A program made the translations under genes and the position numbers. This document shows positions 8,171-18,735 of a stretch of DNA of 64,000 bases, piece by piece. The stretch's first letter is position 1. Each line of letters starts with the position of its first letter. Source of the DNA: Pseudidiomarina marina (lineage in GTDB: Bacteria > Pseudomonadota > Gammaproteobacteria > Enterobacterales > Alteromonadaceae); NCBI RefSeq assembly GCF_003987045.1, contig NZ_PIPZ01000002.1, positions 1 to 64,000 of the forward strand, written 5' to 3'. The notes beneath the pieces were generated by a model. That model was not told where the DNA came from. It searched no databases and saw only the letters and a program-made list of their open reading frames with translations.

Positions 8171-9277
8171 TTAGTTCCGGAACGAATTGACCATTTTCAT
8201 GACATGGTCGATCTCTGCCTCAGACATTGCACTGCTAATTGGGAGACTCACAACGCTTCGATGAATTTCTTCAGTAATTGGTAAGTTAAGGTGATTGTAC
8301 TGTTTATATCCCTCCTGCTTATGTGGAGGAATTGGATAATGTACAACGGTTTGAACACCATGCTCAGCCAAATATTGTTGGAACGCATCCCTTTCTCTAA
8401 CTCTAACTACGAATAAATGAAATACATGGCTCTCATCAAGTTGCCAAGTAGGCTTCATTATTAGGCTATTAGTGATGCCACGAGAATAAGCATGTGCAAC
8501 TTCCCGACGCTTCTCTATTTCTGTATTAAGATGGTTAAGCTTTACACGCAGCATAGCTGCCTGAATTTCATCAAGACGACTATTTACACCTGTATACTTA
8601 TTTTTATACTTCGCTTCGCTGCCATAATTGCGAAGTGCACTTAGAACTTCAAATAATTTTGTGTCACTTGTTGTAATGACACCGCCATCGCCAAGTGCAC
8701 CTAAGTTTTTACCCGGGTAGAAGCTGAATGCTCCCGCATCTCCCCAAGTTCCTGCTGGTTTCCCATCTATTGCAGCACCATGAGACTGCGCACAATCTTC
8801 AAGAACAAGAAGCCCGTGCTCATCTGCCAGAGCTTTAATTTCATCCATTGGTGATATTAGTCCGTATAAATGGACAGGTAAAATAACCTTCGTTCGTGCG
8901 GTTAAGGCAGCTTCAATATTTGTAGTATCAAGATTAAATGTAACCTCTGATGGCTCCACAAATACTGGTTTTAGATTATTCTCAGTAATGGCTAGAACCG
9001 ACGCAATATAAGTATTTGCCGGCACAATGACTTCATCACCATCGGCTATTAATCCTAGCTCTTTCCATGCGCGAAGCGTCAACGTCAATGCGTCTAAACC
9101 GTTAGCAACACCAATACAGTATTTTGTTCCACAATAATCAGCAAACTCTCTCTCAAAGGCTGAAACTTCCTCCCCAAGAATATACCACCCAGAGTCAATT
9201 ACACGAGCTGCCGCAGCTTTCAATTCATCTGCGTATTGGGCATTTAATTTTTTCAGATCAAGAAAAGGAACTTGCAT
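8171..9277 (-). CDS. fdtB: dTDP-3-oxo-6-deoxyhexose aminotransferase (FdtB/QdtB-like, DegT/DnrJ/EryC1 family)
   Basis: This 368-residue PLP enzyme has the sugar aminotransferase fold. The Schiff-base lysine lies in [14 protein letters not shown] (about residue 184), with the PLP-contacting ANTYIASV and EDCAQSHGA segments upstream. Together with the adjacent ketoisomerase and acetyltransferase genes it should transaminate dTDP-3-keto-6-deoxyhexose at C3 with glutamate. That gives the 3-amino-3,6-dideoxy sugar (Fuc3N or Qui3N). Sequence alone does not separate the galacto and gluco configurations, so the gene symbol is provisional. Confidence 0.87.
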   Translation of the reverse strand: MQVPFLDLKKLNAQYADELKAAAARVIDSGWYILGEEVSAFEREFADYCGTKYCIGVANGLDALTLTLRAWKELGLIADGDEVIVPANTYIASVLAITENNLKPVFVEPSEVTFNLDTTNIEAALTARTKVILPVHLYGLISPMDEIKALADEHGLLVLEDCAQSHGAAIDGKPAGTWGDAGAFSFYPGKNLGALGDGGVITTSDTKLFEVLSALRNYGSEAKYKNKYTGVNSRLDEIQAAMLRVKLNHLNTEIEKRREVAHAYSRGITNSLIMKPTWQLDESHVFHLFVVRVRERDAFQQYLAEHGVQTVVHYPIPPHKQEGYKQYNHLNLPITEEIHRSVVSLPISSAMSEAEIDHVMKMVNSFRN

Positions 9278-9304
9278 TTATGCTTCCTAAAATTAGTTTG
9301 TCTT

Positions 9305-9775
9305 TTAAACGTCAATGTAACGAACGATGCGCGCAGGGTTTCCCACAACAACTGCATAGTCTGGCACCGATTTAGTGACGACGGCACCAGCCCCAACCAT
9401 GGCTCCTGTGCCAATTTCTACACCAGGTAATATTGTTGCGTTAGCACCGATGGATGCGTTCGCCTTGACTAACGTTTTTGGAAAAGACTCAGGATAGACT
9501 TTTGAACGAGGTGATTTGTCATTGGTAAAGGTTGCATTTGGCCCAACAAAAACATTGTTCTCAAGGGTAATACCATCCCATAGATAGACGCCCGATTTAA
9601 TTGTGCAGTTGTCGCCTATGAACACGTCATTCTCAATAAACGTATGTGCGCAAATGTTACAGTTATCACCAATGATTGCGTTTTTAAGAATGACGCAAAA
9701 CTGCCAAACTTGGGTATTTTCGCCAATATTTTCCGATTGAACATCCGCTAATGCATGGATTTTAGCCATGTTCAC
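9305..9775 (-). CDS. Sugar N-acetyltransferase with left-handed beta-helix (FdtC/QdtC-like)
   Basis: The 156-residue protein consists of hexapeptide repeats ([39 protein letters not shown] and so on) forming a left-handed beta-helix. It ends in the typical [13 protein letters not shown]. It would use acetyl-CoA to acetylate the 3-amino group of the dTDP-linked sugar made by its neighbours. It overlaps the upstream ketoisomerase gene by 14 nt and is followed by the aminotransferase, the same set found in Fuc3NAc and Qui3NAc loci. Confidence 0.85.
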   Translation of the reverse strand: MNMAKIHALADVQSENIGENTQVWQFCVILKNAIIGDNCNICAHTFIENDVFIGDNCTIKSGVYLWDGITLENNVFVGPNATFTNDKSPRSKVYPESFPKTLVKANASIGANATILPGVEIGTGAMVGAGAVVTKSVPDYAVVVGNPARIVRYIDV

Positions 9776-10175
9776 CTCTACGAATCGTTAAAAACTCTTC
9801 ATAATCACGAATATAATCAGCTTCATCAAATTGTTCACTCGCGAGTACTAACAACACGCAATCTTCACTGAAATCGTGCATTTCTCGCCAAACCATATCG
9901 CCGATATATAGCCCTTTATTAATTTCGTTCAGCTCGTATGATTCTTTGCGAAAACCGTCATCAAGAACAAAACGACATTTCCCCGCTACACAAATTGCAA
10001 CCTGTTCTAATTGCTTATGCGCATGAAAACCACGAGGTGTGTCGGGATTCATGCCTGTCATAAAGTAGACACGTTTGATTGAAAACGGAATGTTTTTGTT
10101 TTCTTCAAGAGCGACTAAGAAACCTCTTTCATCGCCGACCAAATCAAAGTCGAAAGTTTTAATTAACGGTTCCAT
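9762..10175 (-). CDS. fdtA: dTDP-4-oxo-6-deoxyglucose 3,4-ketoisomerase (FdtA/QdtA-like)
   Basis: This 137-residue cupin shows the WxcM/FdtA signature [12 protein letters not shown] near residues 46-57, whose two histidines are the catalytic pair. It also has the strands [12 protein letters not shown] and [12 protein letters not shown] of the double-stranded beta-helix. It converts dTDP-4-keto-6-deoxyglucose, the RmlB product, to the 3-keto isomer for transamination. No rmlC or rmlD is present in the window, consistent with the pathway being diverted away from rhamnose. Whether it makes the galacto (FdtA) or gluco (QdtA) isomer is not resolved. Confidence 0.87.
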   Translation of the reverse strand: MEPLIKTFDFDLVGDERGFLVALEENKNIPFSIKRVYFMTGMNPDTPRGFHAHKQLEQVAICVAGKCRFVLDDGFRKESYELNEINKGLYIGDMVWREMHDFSEDCVLLVLASEQFDEADYIRDYEEFLTIRRGEHG

Positions 10176-10184
10176 AGCTTGCCA

Positions 10185-11051
10185 TTAATCTTTAACGAGT
10201 GAACGAAGGTATTGACCATAAGAATTCTTGCTCATGGTATTGGCTGTTTCTAAAAGCTTATCTTTCGATAGCCAGCCTTGGTTATAGGCAATTTCTTCTA
10301 AACAAGCGATTTTGAAACCTTGTCGATGCTCAATGGTTTGTACAAAATGACCGGCTTCATTCAAACTATCGAATGTGCCGGTATCTAGCCAAGCAAAGCC
10401 GCGCCCGAGTATCTCGACATTGAGAGTGCCTTGTTCAAGATACATTTGATTAATTGACGTAATTTCGAGTTCGCCGCGCTCAGACGGCTGAACGGCTTTG
10501 GCCATATCAATCACTTGGTTGTCGTAAAAATACAAGCCGGTTACTGCAAAATTTGACTTAGGCTTGCTCGGCTTCTCTTCAATGCTTAATGCTCTAAAGT
10601 TATCGTCAAACTCCACTACGCCAAACCGCTCAGGATCTTTCACCTGATAGCCGAATACGGTTGCGCCTTTTGAGCGTTGAGCTGCGTTACGGAGTTTCGG
10701 CGTGAAACCTTGACCATAGAAAATGTTATCGCCAAGAACTAAACAAACACTATCGCTACCGATAAAATCTTCACCGATAATAAACGCCTGTGCTAAGCCA
10801 TCAGGACTCGGTTGTTCAGCATAGTGCAGGTCAATACCAAACTGAGAGCCATCACCAAGCAAGTTGCGGAAGTTTGGTAAGTCGTCCGGCGTTGAAATAA
10901 TCAGCACTTCTCGAATACCAGCCAGCATCAAAGCCGACAGTGGATAGTAAATCATTGGTTTATCATAAACAGGCAGTAACTGTTTCGAAACACCCTTTGT
11001 AATTGGGTACAAACGCGTTCCTGAACCGCCCGCTAAAATAATACCTTTCAT
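10185..11051 (-). CDS. rmlA: Glucose-1-phosphate thymidylyltransferase RmlA
   Basis: The 288-residue enzyme makes dTDP-glucose from dTTP and glucose 1-phosphate. The N-terminal signature [11 protein letters not shown] (residues 8-18), [15 protein letters not shown] and LGDNIFYG are those of RmlA/RfbA, and the length matches the family (about 290). It overlaps rmlB by 4 nt. It is the first committed step of the dTDP-sugar branch, fed by glucose phosphates linked to the co-transcribed pgi. Confidence 0.95.
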   Translation of the reverse strand: MKGIILAGGSGTRLYPITKGVSKQLLPVYDKPMIYYPLSALMLAGIREVLIISTPDDLPNFRNLLGDGSQFGIDLHYAEQPSPDGLAQAFIIGEDFIGSDSVCLVLGDNIFYGQGFTPKLRNAAQRSKGATVFGYQVKDPERFGVVEFDDNFRALSIEEKPSKPKSNFAVTGLYFYDNQVIDMAKAVQPSERGELEITSINQMYLEQGTLNVEILGRGFAWLDTGTFDSLNEAGHFVQTIEHRQGFKIACLEEIAYNQGWLSKDKLLETANTMSKNSYGQYLRSLVKD

Positions 11052-12112
11052 GAATTTACTCCCAATCGCTCACGTTGATAACTTCCGTCTAGTACGCGCT
11101 GCCACCATCCGGCATTTGATAAATACCATTCAATTGTCTTACGCAGTCCGCTTTCGAAACTTTCTTCTGGTACCCACCCCAACTCGCGTTGGATTTTAGA
11201 TGCATCGATTGCGTAACGAACATCATGACCCGGGCGATCGGTTACGAAACTAATTAAATCGCGGTAATGCGATACCCCAGATGGTTTTTGCGGTACGAGT
11301 TCTTCTAACAAGTCACAAATACTCTCAACAACCGTTAGGTTTTGTTTCTCGTTATGGCCACCGATGTTATATGTTTCGCCTACTGAGCCCTCTGTGATGA
11401 CCTTGTATAAAGCTTTTGCATGATCTTCAACATAAAGCCAATCTCGAATTTGATTTCCTTTTCCATAAACCGGTAACGGCTTCCCTTCGAGCGCATTTAG
11501 TATCATCAACGGAATTAACTTTTCCGGAAAGTGAAAAGGACCATAGTTATTAGAACAGTTCGTCACAATAGTCGGTAACCCGTAGGTTCTTCGCCACGCT
11601 CGAACAAGATGATCTGAGCTTGCTTTGCTTGCCGAGTAAGGTGAACTTGGTGCATAAGGCGTCGTTTCGGTAAATAACTCGTCGGTACCTTCTAGGTCAC
11701 CAAACACCTCGTCGGTGGAGATATGGTGGAAACGGAAACTTTCCTTCTTATCATCACTAAGTTGCGCCCAATACTTTCGCGTGCATTCAAGTAGTGTGTA
11801 AGTACCAATAATGTTTGTTTCTATAAACGCAGCCGGCCCATCAATTGAACGGTCAACATGGCTTTCGGCCGCTAGATGCATCACGGCATCTGGTTGGTAT
11901 TGTGAAAACACTCGTTCGAGTTCTTGTGCGTTACATACGTCAACTTGCTCGAATTTATAGCGGTTGCTATCAGATACCTCTGAAAGACTTTCTAAATTGC
12001 CGGCGTAAGTTAACTTGTCGACATTTACAACTTCATCGTTAGTGTTCTTAATAATGTGGCGAACAACAGCCGAGCCAATAAAGCCGGCACCACCAGTTAT
12101 TAAAATTCGCAT
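11048..12112 (-). CDS. rmlB: dTDP-glucose 4,6-dehydratase RmlB
   Basis: The 354-residue extended short-chain dehydrogenase has the NAD-binding [10 protein letters not shown] at residues 7-16, the active-site STDEVFGD and [10 protein letters not shown] (Tyr and Lys), and the C-terminal [12 protein letters not shown]. It converts dTDP-glucose to dTDP-4-keto-6-deoxyglucose, the branch point for FdtA. It begins at the last base of pgi and overlaps rmlA by 4 nt. Confidence 0.95.
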   Translation of the reverse strand: MRILITGGAGFIGSAVVRHIIKNTNDEVVNVDKLTYAGNLESLSEVSDSNRYKFEQVDVCNAQELERVFSQYQPDAVMHLAAESHVDRSIDGPAAFIETNIIGTYTLLECTRKYWAQLSDDKKESFRFHHISTDEVFGDLEGTDELFTETTPYAPSSPYSASKASSDHLVRAWRRTYGLPTIVTNCSNNYGPFHFPEKLIPLMILNALEGKPLPVYGKGNQIRDWLYVEDHAKALYKVITEGSVGETYNIGGHNEKQNLTVVESICDLLEELVPQKPSGVSHYRDLISFVTDRPGHDVRYAIDASKIQRELGWVPEESFESGLRKTIEWYLSNAGWWQRVLDGSYQRERLGVNS

Positions 12113-13578
12113 TATTTAAGCCTTTTCACTATTGCATCGGTTGATGCGTCAAATTCTGTCGCAGATTGGCCATCGAGAACCTTCAGAACTTCTTGTGCAA
12201 GTTTCTTACCCTTCTCAACACCCGGCTGATCAAAGCTATTTAAGTTCCAAATCACGCCTTGGGTAAACACTTTATGCTCATACGCTGCGATCAAGGCACC
12301 AAAGCTTTGCGGCGTGAGCTCATCCACAAACAATAAGTTTGACGGATGGTTACCAATATAGTGGTTACGCGCTTCACCGTTTTCAGCACCGAACCACATA
12401 AGGCGTCGGTGCGCCAAACAGTTTGCAACCGCTAAGCGTTGTTGTTCGGCTAAGCCCTCTTGAACTGCTGGCTCGAAGTCTGGTGCCGCACGTTTTAATA
12501 CAGCCACGAAGTCAGCGCAGAACTTGTCGTAACCTTGGTGCAAATGTTGGAAAAACGCATGTTGCCCGTTTGGTCCAAAGCCGCCCCAAATAATTGGGCC
12601 GGTCGGGTAATCTATGGCATTGCCTTCAAAGTCGCACTGTTTACCATTACTTTCCATATCTAATTGTTGTAAATAGTTAGGTAGGTAACGTAAACGGCCA
12701 TCGTACGGCAAAACAGCAAGGTTATTAATCTCTCGCACTTCACGGTTATAAACGCCCAGTAGCGCCATTTGCATTGGGATGTTTTGCTCTAGCGGAGCGT
12801 TGGCAAAATGTTCATCCATCGCCTTGGCACCGTCAAGCATGCGTCCAAACTGGTTCGAGCCAATGGTGAGCGCAATAGGCAAGCCAATCGCTGACCATAA
12901 CGAGAAACGCCCACCAACTGATTCTGCAAAACTGAGTTGCTGCGCTGGAGGGATGCCGAAATCGGTCATCGCTTGGTTGTTAGCTGAAACACCAATGACA
13001 TGTCGGCTAAGCCACTGTTCTTGCGTAAGCGTTGATTCAATCCACTTTCTCACGGTATCGACATTGGCCAAGGTATCAATGGTACCGAAGCTTTTTGATG
13101 CAATGATGAATAACGTGGTTTCAGGGTCAACAATTGGCAGTACCGCGTACAACTGGCCACCATCCATTGAGCTCACGAAGTGTACGCTCAAGTGATGAAG
13201 GCTGTTATCGTCAGCAAATTCTTTCAGCGCAAAGCTACCCATCATTGGGCCTAGGTCTGAACCGCCAACACCAATGTTCACTACATCTTTAATGGGTTTA
13301 CCAGTCGCTCCGAGCCATTTCCCTGCGCGCAGTTCACGTACAATGGTGCAAAAACGATTCTTACCGTTACCCGCGGTTACCACGTTATGAATGGAACGAT
13401 TCAAACAGTGACTGACATGTCTATCTTCGGTTGCGTTATAAAACTCGCCACGCAGTAATTGCGTACGCAACTTGTCGAAATTTTCCGGCAAACGCTTCGC
13501 AGCAAAGTCACGCAAGGCGTCGATATCGACGCCTTGGTAAGTGGTATCCAAGTTTAGAAAATCACTTTCTATAATCAT
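12112..13578 (-). CDS. pgi: Glucose-6-phosphate isomerase
   Basis: The 488-residue protein interconverts glucose 6-phosphate and fructose 6-phosphate. The family motifs are visible: [12 protein letters not shown], the catalytic Arg in [13 protein letters not shown], Glu in QLDMESNGK, His in [13 protein letters not shown] and Lys in [11 protein letters not shown]. It is shorter than E. coli Pgi (549). The usual RAVLHVALR segment reads [10 protein letters not shown] here, a divergent form. Its place inside a polysaccharide operon suggests it supplies hexose phosphates for nucleotide sugars. Confidence 0.93.
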   Translation of the reverse strand: MIIESDFLNLDTTYQGVDIDALRDFAAKRLPENFDKLRTQLLRGEFYNATEDRHVSHCLNRSIHNVVTAGNGKNRFCTIVRELRAGKWLGATGKPIKDVVNIGVGGSDLGPMMGSFALKEFADDNSLHHLSVHFVSSMDGGQLYAVLPIVDPETTLFIIASKSFGTIDTLANVDTVRKWIESTLTQEQWLSRHVIGVSANNQAMTDFGIPPAQQLSFAESVGGRFSLWSAIGLPIALTIGSNQFGRMLDGAKAMDEHFANAPLEQNIPMQMALLGVYNREVREINNLAVLPYDGRLRYLPNYLQQLDMESNGKQCDFEGNAIDYPTGPIIWGGFGPNGQHAFFQHLHQGYDKFCADFVAVLKRAAPDFEPAVQEGLAEQQRLAVANCLAHRRLMWFGAENGEARNHYIGNHPSNLLFVDELTPQSFGALIAAYEHKVFTQGVIWNLNSFDQPGVEKGKKLAQEVLKVLDGQSATEFDASTDAIVKRLK

Positions 13579-13594
13579 TGTTCATCCATGTCTA

Positions 13595-16327
13595 CTAGAT
13601 AGCAGTCAGTGCAGCTAGTGCTACGCCAATCTGATACAGAATCTGCGTTGCATCACGCCATAGTTCCATGTTGTTGGTGTACTCGGTATCGAGTGGTACC
13701 ACAATGGTATCACCTGGCTCAAGACGGTTGTCTGAGGCTAAACTAAACCATCCACCCAATTCAACCATTTCAACAGCGCCGTTGGCTTTCACAATAAATA
13801 TGCGTTCTTCATCCGCTTTCTTACGCGTACCGCCGGCGCGACGTAGATAATCTTCAACATTCAAGCTTCCGTCATACAAGAACGAGCTTGCCAACTGAAC
13901 TTCACCAATCACATTGACTGTGTTGCGCTGTGCAGGAATAACCAAGCGGTCACCGTCTTTCAACTGAATATCGGCATTCATACTGCCGCTCATCACGTAC
14001 GGCAAATCAATAACTAAACGACCAACTGGCTCAACAGCCATTAAGTCTTGAAGTAACTGACGGGTTTCTTGGTAACCCATACGGCTTGGGTTATTGCCCG
14101 TGATGCTGTTGGTTGCTACTTCATGCTGAAGCTCTCGAGCCAAGGCTTGCATACGCTGACGCTCAAGCTCTTTCAGTTCTTCACGCGTAAAAATAGCACC
14201 TCGAGGGAACGCATATTGCGTAAGCCCGCCCGCACGTTCAATCAATGCGGTTAGCGTTTCGCCACGGCGAATGGTGTATTTGCCAGGGAATCGAACCTCA
14301 CCTTCAAGGGTTACTTCTAACGTATTTTGCCAATCTGGAATCGCGAAGATATTTAAACTATCGCGACCTTTTACTGGCACGTTTTGCTTACCCATTAAGG
14401 CATCAAACAAATTAAAGCTTAAGTAATCCGTGACCGTTTCACCGCCTTTTACTTGCGTACGCGTGATTTCAGCGCGAGCCAAGTAGGCCGATTCTTTCAA
14501 GCCACCGGCTGCTGCGACAAGATCTGACGCATCCGCATTTTCAACTAACGGGTAGACGCCAGGATACTTCACTTCACCAGCCACATACACCAATGGCAGG
14601 TTACCGCTTTCACTGAATTGATGACGCAATTTGGTCAGAATTGGCTCAAGCAGATTATTACGCGAATATTCAGCATATTCCTGAATTTTCATCGCATTCA
14701 TTTCATCGTCTAACGTGCGCTGGATAAACAAACCTTGCAGCTCTTGCTGTGCTTCAGATTCACCCGTTTCAGCGTCTTCATCAGCGAAGTCGCGCTGCTG
14801 TTGAATTACTAAACCACGTAGATAATTCTGACGATAATCTTTCAGCAATTGCTCACGTTCTTTGCGTTGCTTCTCGGTTTCGCTCACAATCCAGTCTGTT
14901 AACTGCAGCTCTTGCAGTTTTTTATCTTCATAGCGCGAAAAAATAACCAATTGGTCATGCGCTTTTAGTTGTTTGTTATGTTCAGCGTCACCCTCAACCG
15001 CAGCCGCCACATCAAATTGGTGTAACTCGATATTGCCGCGGTTATCACGTTCACGCACAATCAGGCCGTAGCCTAAATCGGCATAACTCAGTAGGCTGGT
15101 TTTAACGTCAGTGATAATATCTGACACCGTCATGCCGGCATTGAATTCATAGTAGCCAGGGCGTGCAACAGCACCAACTAACATGATTGAATCGACAATT
15201 TCGTTCGATACTCGTGGCACTTCAACCACGTCGCCGTTGCCCACGTTGAGCGATTTTGCGTTGGCAAGATCAACCGTGCTGACTAAACGACGTCCATCGC
15301 GTACGCGTTCAATGCGCGTTGCTTTTTTATAGGCCGTTGGTAACACACCACCGGCCAACTCAAGCACTTCGGCTAAGCTATCTTCATCTTTTAATTCGTA
15401 AATAGCCGGACGAACGACTTCGCCCTGTACCGTCACCATGTCACCGCGCGATGGAATGAATACCATATCGCCCGACTGCAACAAGCGGTCGTTACCCATG
15501 TTGCCATGAATGAGGAAATCGTAGAGGTCGAGCGTCGCAATGGTTTCGCCATCACGTTTCAACTGTACGTTACGCAACGAGGCGATATCTGAAACACCGC
15601 CACTGACAAACAACGATTGAGTAATGGTGGTCAGCGAGCTAACCGTATAAGCACCTGGTTTATGCGCTTCACCCATTACAAAAATTTGAATCGAGCGCAG
15701 TTCGCCCATGCTTACCGCTGCCTGCATACCAATGAGGCGTTGCGATACTTCTTGTTGAACCAGTTCGCGCATTTTGTCGAACGTTAAACCTGCGACCTGA
15801 ATAGGGCCGAGATCAGGAACAGTGATTAGGCCTTGGCGGTCGACTTTTAACTGATGTGATTTAGATTCTTTGCCATACAGCTGCACCGAAATCGTATCAC
15901 CAACACCAATAATATAGTTGCTTGGAACAGGCGCTCCGGTCACTTGTGCGAACGTACTCGGCTCACCGGCAAATAGTTTATAACCGAATGGCTTCGGTAC
16001 GCCTTCATCTTCAGCAAACTGGGCACGAATGTCTTCAGGAATAATCGGGTCACCGTTTTCATCAAACGTGGTACCCCGCGGAAATACCGTTTGCGGTTCT
16101 TCGTTCGTACGACTGCCCGTGGAACTACCTTGTGAGTCGAGTAGCGACAGGTCGAAGCCGTACTGGCGCGCCAGCATTTCCTGCTGCGCTCGCGGTAACT
16201 TTTTGAATTGTTCGAGCTGTTGCGGAGTCACGCCGGCAACTTGTGCCTGCGCAGAATAAGAAAATGCGAAAAGGCCTGTCCATAGCATGACCATGGCTAG
16301 GCCAGTAATTGAGAGAATGCGGCGCAC
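13595..16327 (-). CDS. Large SLBB-domain polysaccharide export protein (Wza-like)
   Basis: This 910-residue protein has a signal peptide (about residues 1-29, ending SAQAQ) with no lipobox cysteine. A poly-export domain (about 138-215, starting SNYIIGVGDTISVQLYG) and several SLBB repeats follow, for example at VMGEAHKPGAY, VQGEVVRPAIY, LVGAVARPGYY, VAGEVKYPGVY and LEGEVRFPGKY. It would form the periplasmic/outer-membrane channel for the polymer. It is about 2.4 times longer than E. coli Wza (379) because of extra SLBB repeats and coiled-coil-like segments near 480-560. No Wzc-type kinase accompanies it. It lies downstream of wecA in the main operon. Confidence 0.88.
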   Translation of the reverse strand: MRRILSITGLAMVMLWTGLFAFSYSAQAQVAGVTPQQLEQFKKLPRAQQEMLARQYGFDLSLLDSQGSSTGSRTNEEPQTVFPRGTTFDENGDPIIPEDIRAQFAEDEGVPKPFGYKLFAGEPSTFAQVTGAPVPSNYIIGVGDTISVQLYGKESKSHQLKVDRQGLITVPDLGPIQVAGLTFDKMRELVQQEVSQRLIGMQAAVSMGELRSIQIFVMGEAHKPGAYTVSSLTTITQSLFVSGGVSDIASLRNVQLKRDGETIATLDLYDFLIHGNMGNDRLLQSGDMVFIPSRGDMVTVQGEVVRPAIYELKDEDSLAEVLELAGGVLPTAYKKATRIERVRDGRRLVSTVDLANAKSLNVGNGDVVEVPRVSNEIVDSIMLVGAVARPGYYEFNAGMTVSDIITDVKTSLLSYADLGYGLIVRERDNRGNIELHQFDVAAAVEGDAEHNKQLKAHDQLVIFSRYEDKKLQELQLTDWIVSETEKQRKEREQLLKDYRQNYLRGLVIQQQRDFADEDAETGESEAQQELQGLFIQRTLDDEMNAMKIQEYAEYSRNNLLEPILTKLRHQFSESGNLPLVYVAGEVKYPGVYPLVENADASDLVAAAGGLKESAYLARAEITRTQVKGGETVTDYLSFNLFDALMGKQNVPVKGRDSLNIFAIPDWQNTLEVTLEGEVRFPGKYTIRRGETLTALIERAGGLTQYAFPRGAIFTREELKELERQRMQALARELQHEVATNSITGNNPSRMGYQETRQLLQDLMAVEPVGRLVIDLPYVMSGSMNADIQLKDGDRLVIPAQRNTVNVIGEVQLASSFLYDGSLNVEDYLRRAGGTRKKADEERIFIVKANGAVEMVELGGWFSLASDNRLEPGDTIVVPLDTEYTNNMELWRDATQILYQIGVALAALTAI

Positions 16328-16359
16328 TACCGTCTCCTTCCTATATGTTTGTACTGCGA

Positions 16360-17421
16360 TTATTTTTCTAGTTGAGCTTCGCTTAATGCGCGGGCTTTGC
16401 GTTTTAACATCTTAAACTGACGACAATATACCGTATATGCGCCTAAGAACAAGAGTAATGACGCCCATTCTGGGGTCTGAAGTTGGTTCAACACCAATCC
16501 CCAAAAGGCCAAAATTAGCGCCTGACTTGAAAGAATGACTAATGTTTGCAGACTTGTAAATCCAGCTCTTAGATAAAAGTGATGAATATGATCTCTGTCT
16601 GGCGACGTCGGATTTTTACCGTTTTTCATTCGACGGAACATGATTGTAACCATGTCCATGATTGGAATTGCAACCAACCACAATGAAGTAACTGGACTTA
16701 TTAGTTCTCCGCCCGAGAAACGTGGTTGTGTAGACATAGTTAATAACCAAACGATCGCTAACCCAACAAACATTGAGCCAGCATCACCCATAAAGATTTT
16801 ACGATAGCGTGGAGATAAAGATAAATTACACAACATAAAAGGAATTAACGCGCAGCCAGCAAGAAGTGCTATTAATTGTACTTCTTCTAACCCATTTAAA
16901 GCGGCAATCACTCCAAGCGTAAAGAAGGAAATCATACCCATCGCCCCTAATAGGCCGTCGATACCATCTATCATGTTGTAAGCGTTCATTGCAGCTAAAA
17001 TTGCTAGATAGGTAAATAGAACCCCACCCAACCCCAATTCAACACTTCCAAAACCGAGTAAGTTACCTAAGTTAGAAATATATAGATCACCACCGAATAT
17101 AATCACACTTGCAGCGATAACTTGTCCTACCAGACGCAACCTCACACTCAAATCATATTTATCATCAAGCATACCGATAAATACCATCATCGCCGCGCTG
17201 ATTAGAAATAGTCGACTATGAAGTTCTAGCTCCGACGATACCATCAAAGAAATTGCTAGACCGAAAAATACAGCCACACCGCCGATTAGTGGAACGGCCC
17301 CGTTATGCTGTTTTCGATTGCATGGTTTATCAAAAAGCTCCATGAATTCTGCAACTGGATGCATAATCCGCAGCGCTATCGCTGTACCCAGTAATGCTAC
17401 GATAGGTAAAATTATTGACAT
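16360..17421 (-). CDS. wecA: Undecaprenyl-phosphate N-acetylglucosaminyl 1-phosphate transferase (WecA-like)
   Basis: The 353-residue integral membrane protein has about 10-11 helices and the MraY/WecA motifs. These are the Mg-binding LDDKYDLS, NMIDGIDGL, the catalytic MGDAGSMF and the cytoplasmic DRDHIHHFYLRAG. It transfers a HexNAc-1-phosphate, probably GlcNAc, from UDP-sugar to undecaprenyl phosphate to start each repeat unit. It is the first gene of the minus-strand operon. Its promoter should lie in the 17422-17779 gap; TAGAAT at about 17510-17515 (minus strand) is a possible -10. Confidence 0.92.
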   Translation of the reverse strand: MSIILPIVALLGTAIALRIMHPVAEFMELFDKPCNRKQHNGAVPLIGGVAVFFGLAISLMVSSELELHSRLFLISAAMMVFIGMLDDKYDLSVRLRLVGQVIAASVIIFGGDLYISNLGNLLGFGSVELGLGGVLFTYLAILAAMNAYNMIDGIDGLLGAMGMISFFTLGVIAALNGLEEVQLIALLAGCALIPFMLCNLSLSPRYRKIFMGDAGSMFVGLAIVWLLTMSTQPRFSGGELISPVTSLWLVAIPIMDMVTIMFRRMKNGKNPTSPDRDHIHHFYLRAGFTSLQTLVILSSQALILAFWGLVLNQLQTPEWASLLLFLGAYTVYCRQFKMLKRKARALSEAQLEK

Positions 17422-17779
17422 ACCTTACAGTCTAACTCCCGAATTCAGTCTGAGATTCTTCACAATATCAGTAGTGAGCTTAAGTAACCGAAATGTTAAG
17501 CTTGATAAATTCTATCTGAAAGCCACAGTGTGTTGAAGCAGCAAATTAACAATACCCGCCACTTTTACATTTCACCGTCTGTTTTATACTAGTTAACTAT
17601 AGTCTACCTTTGCATTGACGTGCAGTTTAGCACTGGTAGAATCAAGGCTTCTTAGCACACGATAGAAGACATCGAAGCTAAATTAATCAAATAAATGTTG
17701 CGCATTTGCTAACCTCAATTTGATGGGTGGATATGAATTTTGACATATCCCAAGTTCTAAACGACACCTTCGAGACATT
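17422..17779. other. Divergent promoter region between wecA and wzz
   Basis: This 358-nt AT-rich gap lies between two outward-facing polysaccharide transcription units and holds no gene that I can support. It contains the plus-strand promoter candidate listed separately and weaker minus-strand boxes. No ops-like GGCGGTAG is present on either strand, so the main operon does not appear to carry an RfaH site at its own start. Confidence 0.6.
17615..17642 (+). promoter_or_regulatory. Candidate sigma-70 promoter for wzz-wzy-GT operon
   Basis: TTGACG at 17615-17620, a 16-nt spacer and TAGAAT at 17637-17642 form a good sigma-70-type promoter. It is about 130 nt upstream of the wzz start and directed toward it. 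Nothing else in the gap is as strong on this strand. Confidence 0.5.
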
Positions 17780-18718
17780 GTGAATATGAATATGAATCAT
17801 AGCCAAGACCAGTACTCCGGATTTTCATTGCTCGAAATCTTAGTAGTATTGCGAACAAACTGGATATTCCTGACAGTTTCCGTTTTTGTTTTTGCTCTTG
17901 GATTTGGGATTTATGCATTCTCACAGCCAAATATCTATAAGTCAGAAGTGATTGTTGCTCCGGCAGAATCTGGTGATTCTAATTCGCTATCAAGCATGGC
18001 GTCCCCACTCTCCAGTGTTGTTTCGCTTACAGGATTAAATTTAGGAACGAGCAAAGTTGACGAACTAACCATTGCTATTGAAACGCTAACTTCGCGTAAA
18101 TTTTTAACACAGTTCGTTGAAAAGCACGATATTCTTCCAGAGTTGGTAGCTGTTGAAAGTTGGAATCCGCAGACAGGGCTGCTCGAATATAATCATGATA
18201 TTTTCGATCCTGACACAAGAGAATGGGCGGTTAACAAAGTCACCGGTCAATCACTCGCTCCCTCAAGTTGGAACTATATACCAAAACTACGAGAAAGAAT
18301 TGAGATCACTAAAAACCCTGAAACTGGGCTTATCGATATTGCTGTAACGCATATTTCTCCGATGATAGCTCACCAATGGGTGACAGCGTTGATTAACGAT
18401 ATTAATGACTATATGCGTGTAAGAGATATCCAAGAAGCAAATCGCAGCATTGAATATCTTCAAAATGAGATTGCAGAGAGCTCATTGACGGAAATGCGCA
18501 GTGTTTTCTATAACTTGATCGAACAGCAAACAAGAAAAAGAATGTTTGCGAATGTTCGACCTGATTATGTACTAAAGGTTATTGATCCCGCTGTTACTCC
18601 GGAAAGTAAAGACTCTCCTAAGCGAGGATTAATTATTATTTTCGGAGCTTTCTTAGGCGGTTTTGTTTCCGTGTTTTTGATCGTTTTCAAGCAGATTTTG
18701 ATGCCGTCAACCAAATAG
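17780..18718 (+). CDS. wzz: Chain-length determinant protein (Wzz family, no kinase domain)
   Basis: This 312-residue polysaccharide co-polymerase has membrane helices at about residues 29-50 and 284-304. A periplasmic domain lies between them, and the proline-rich PAVTPESKDSPKRGL segment typical of Wzz precedes the second helix. It sets the modal length of the Wzy product. No Walker-type kinase is attached. The frame opens with GTG at 17780 and has in-frame ATG codons 6 and 12 nt later, so the exact start is uncertain; none has a strong ribosome-binding site. It heads a four-gene plus-strand operon. Confidence 0.85.
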   Translation: MNMNMNHSQDQYSGFSLLEILVVLRTNWIFLTVSVFVFALGFGIYAFSQPNIYKSEVIVAPAESGDSNSLSSMASPLSSVVSLTGLNLGTSKVDELTIAIETLTSRKFLTQFVEKHDILPELVAVESWNPQTGLLEYNHDIFDPDTREWAVNKVTGQSLAPSSWNYIPKLRERIEITKNPETGLIDIAVTHISPMIAHQWVTALINDINDYMRVRDIQEANRSIEYLQNEIAESSLTEMRSVFYNLIEQQTRKRMFANVRPDYVLKVIDPAVTPESKDSPKRGLIIIFGAFLGGFVSVFLIVFKQILMPSTK

Positions 18719-18735
18719 CTGAGTGACAAACAATT

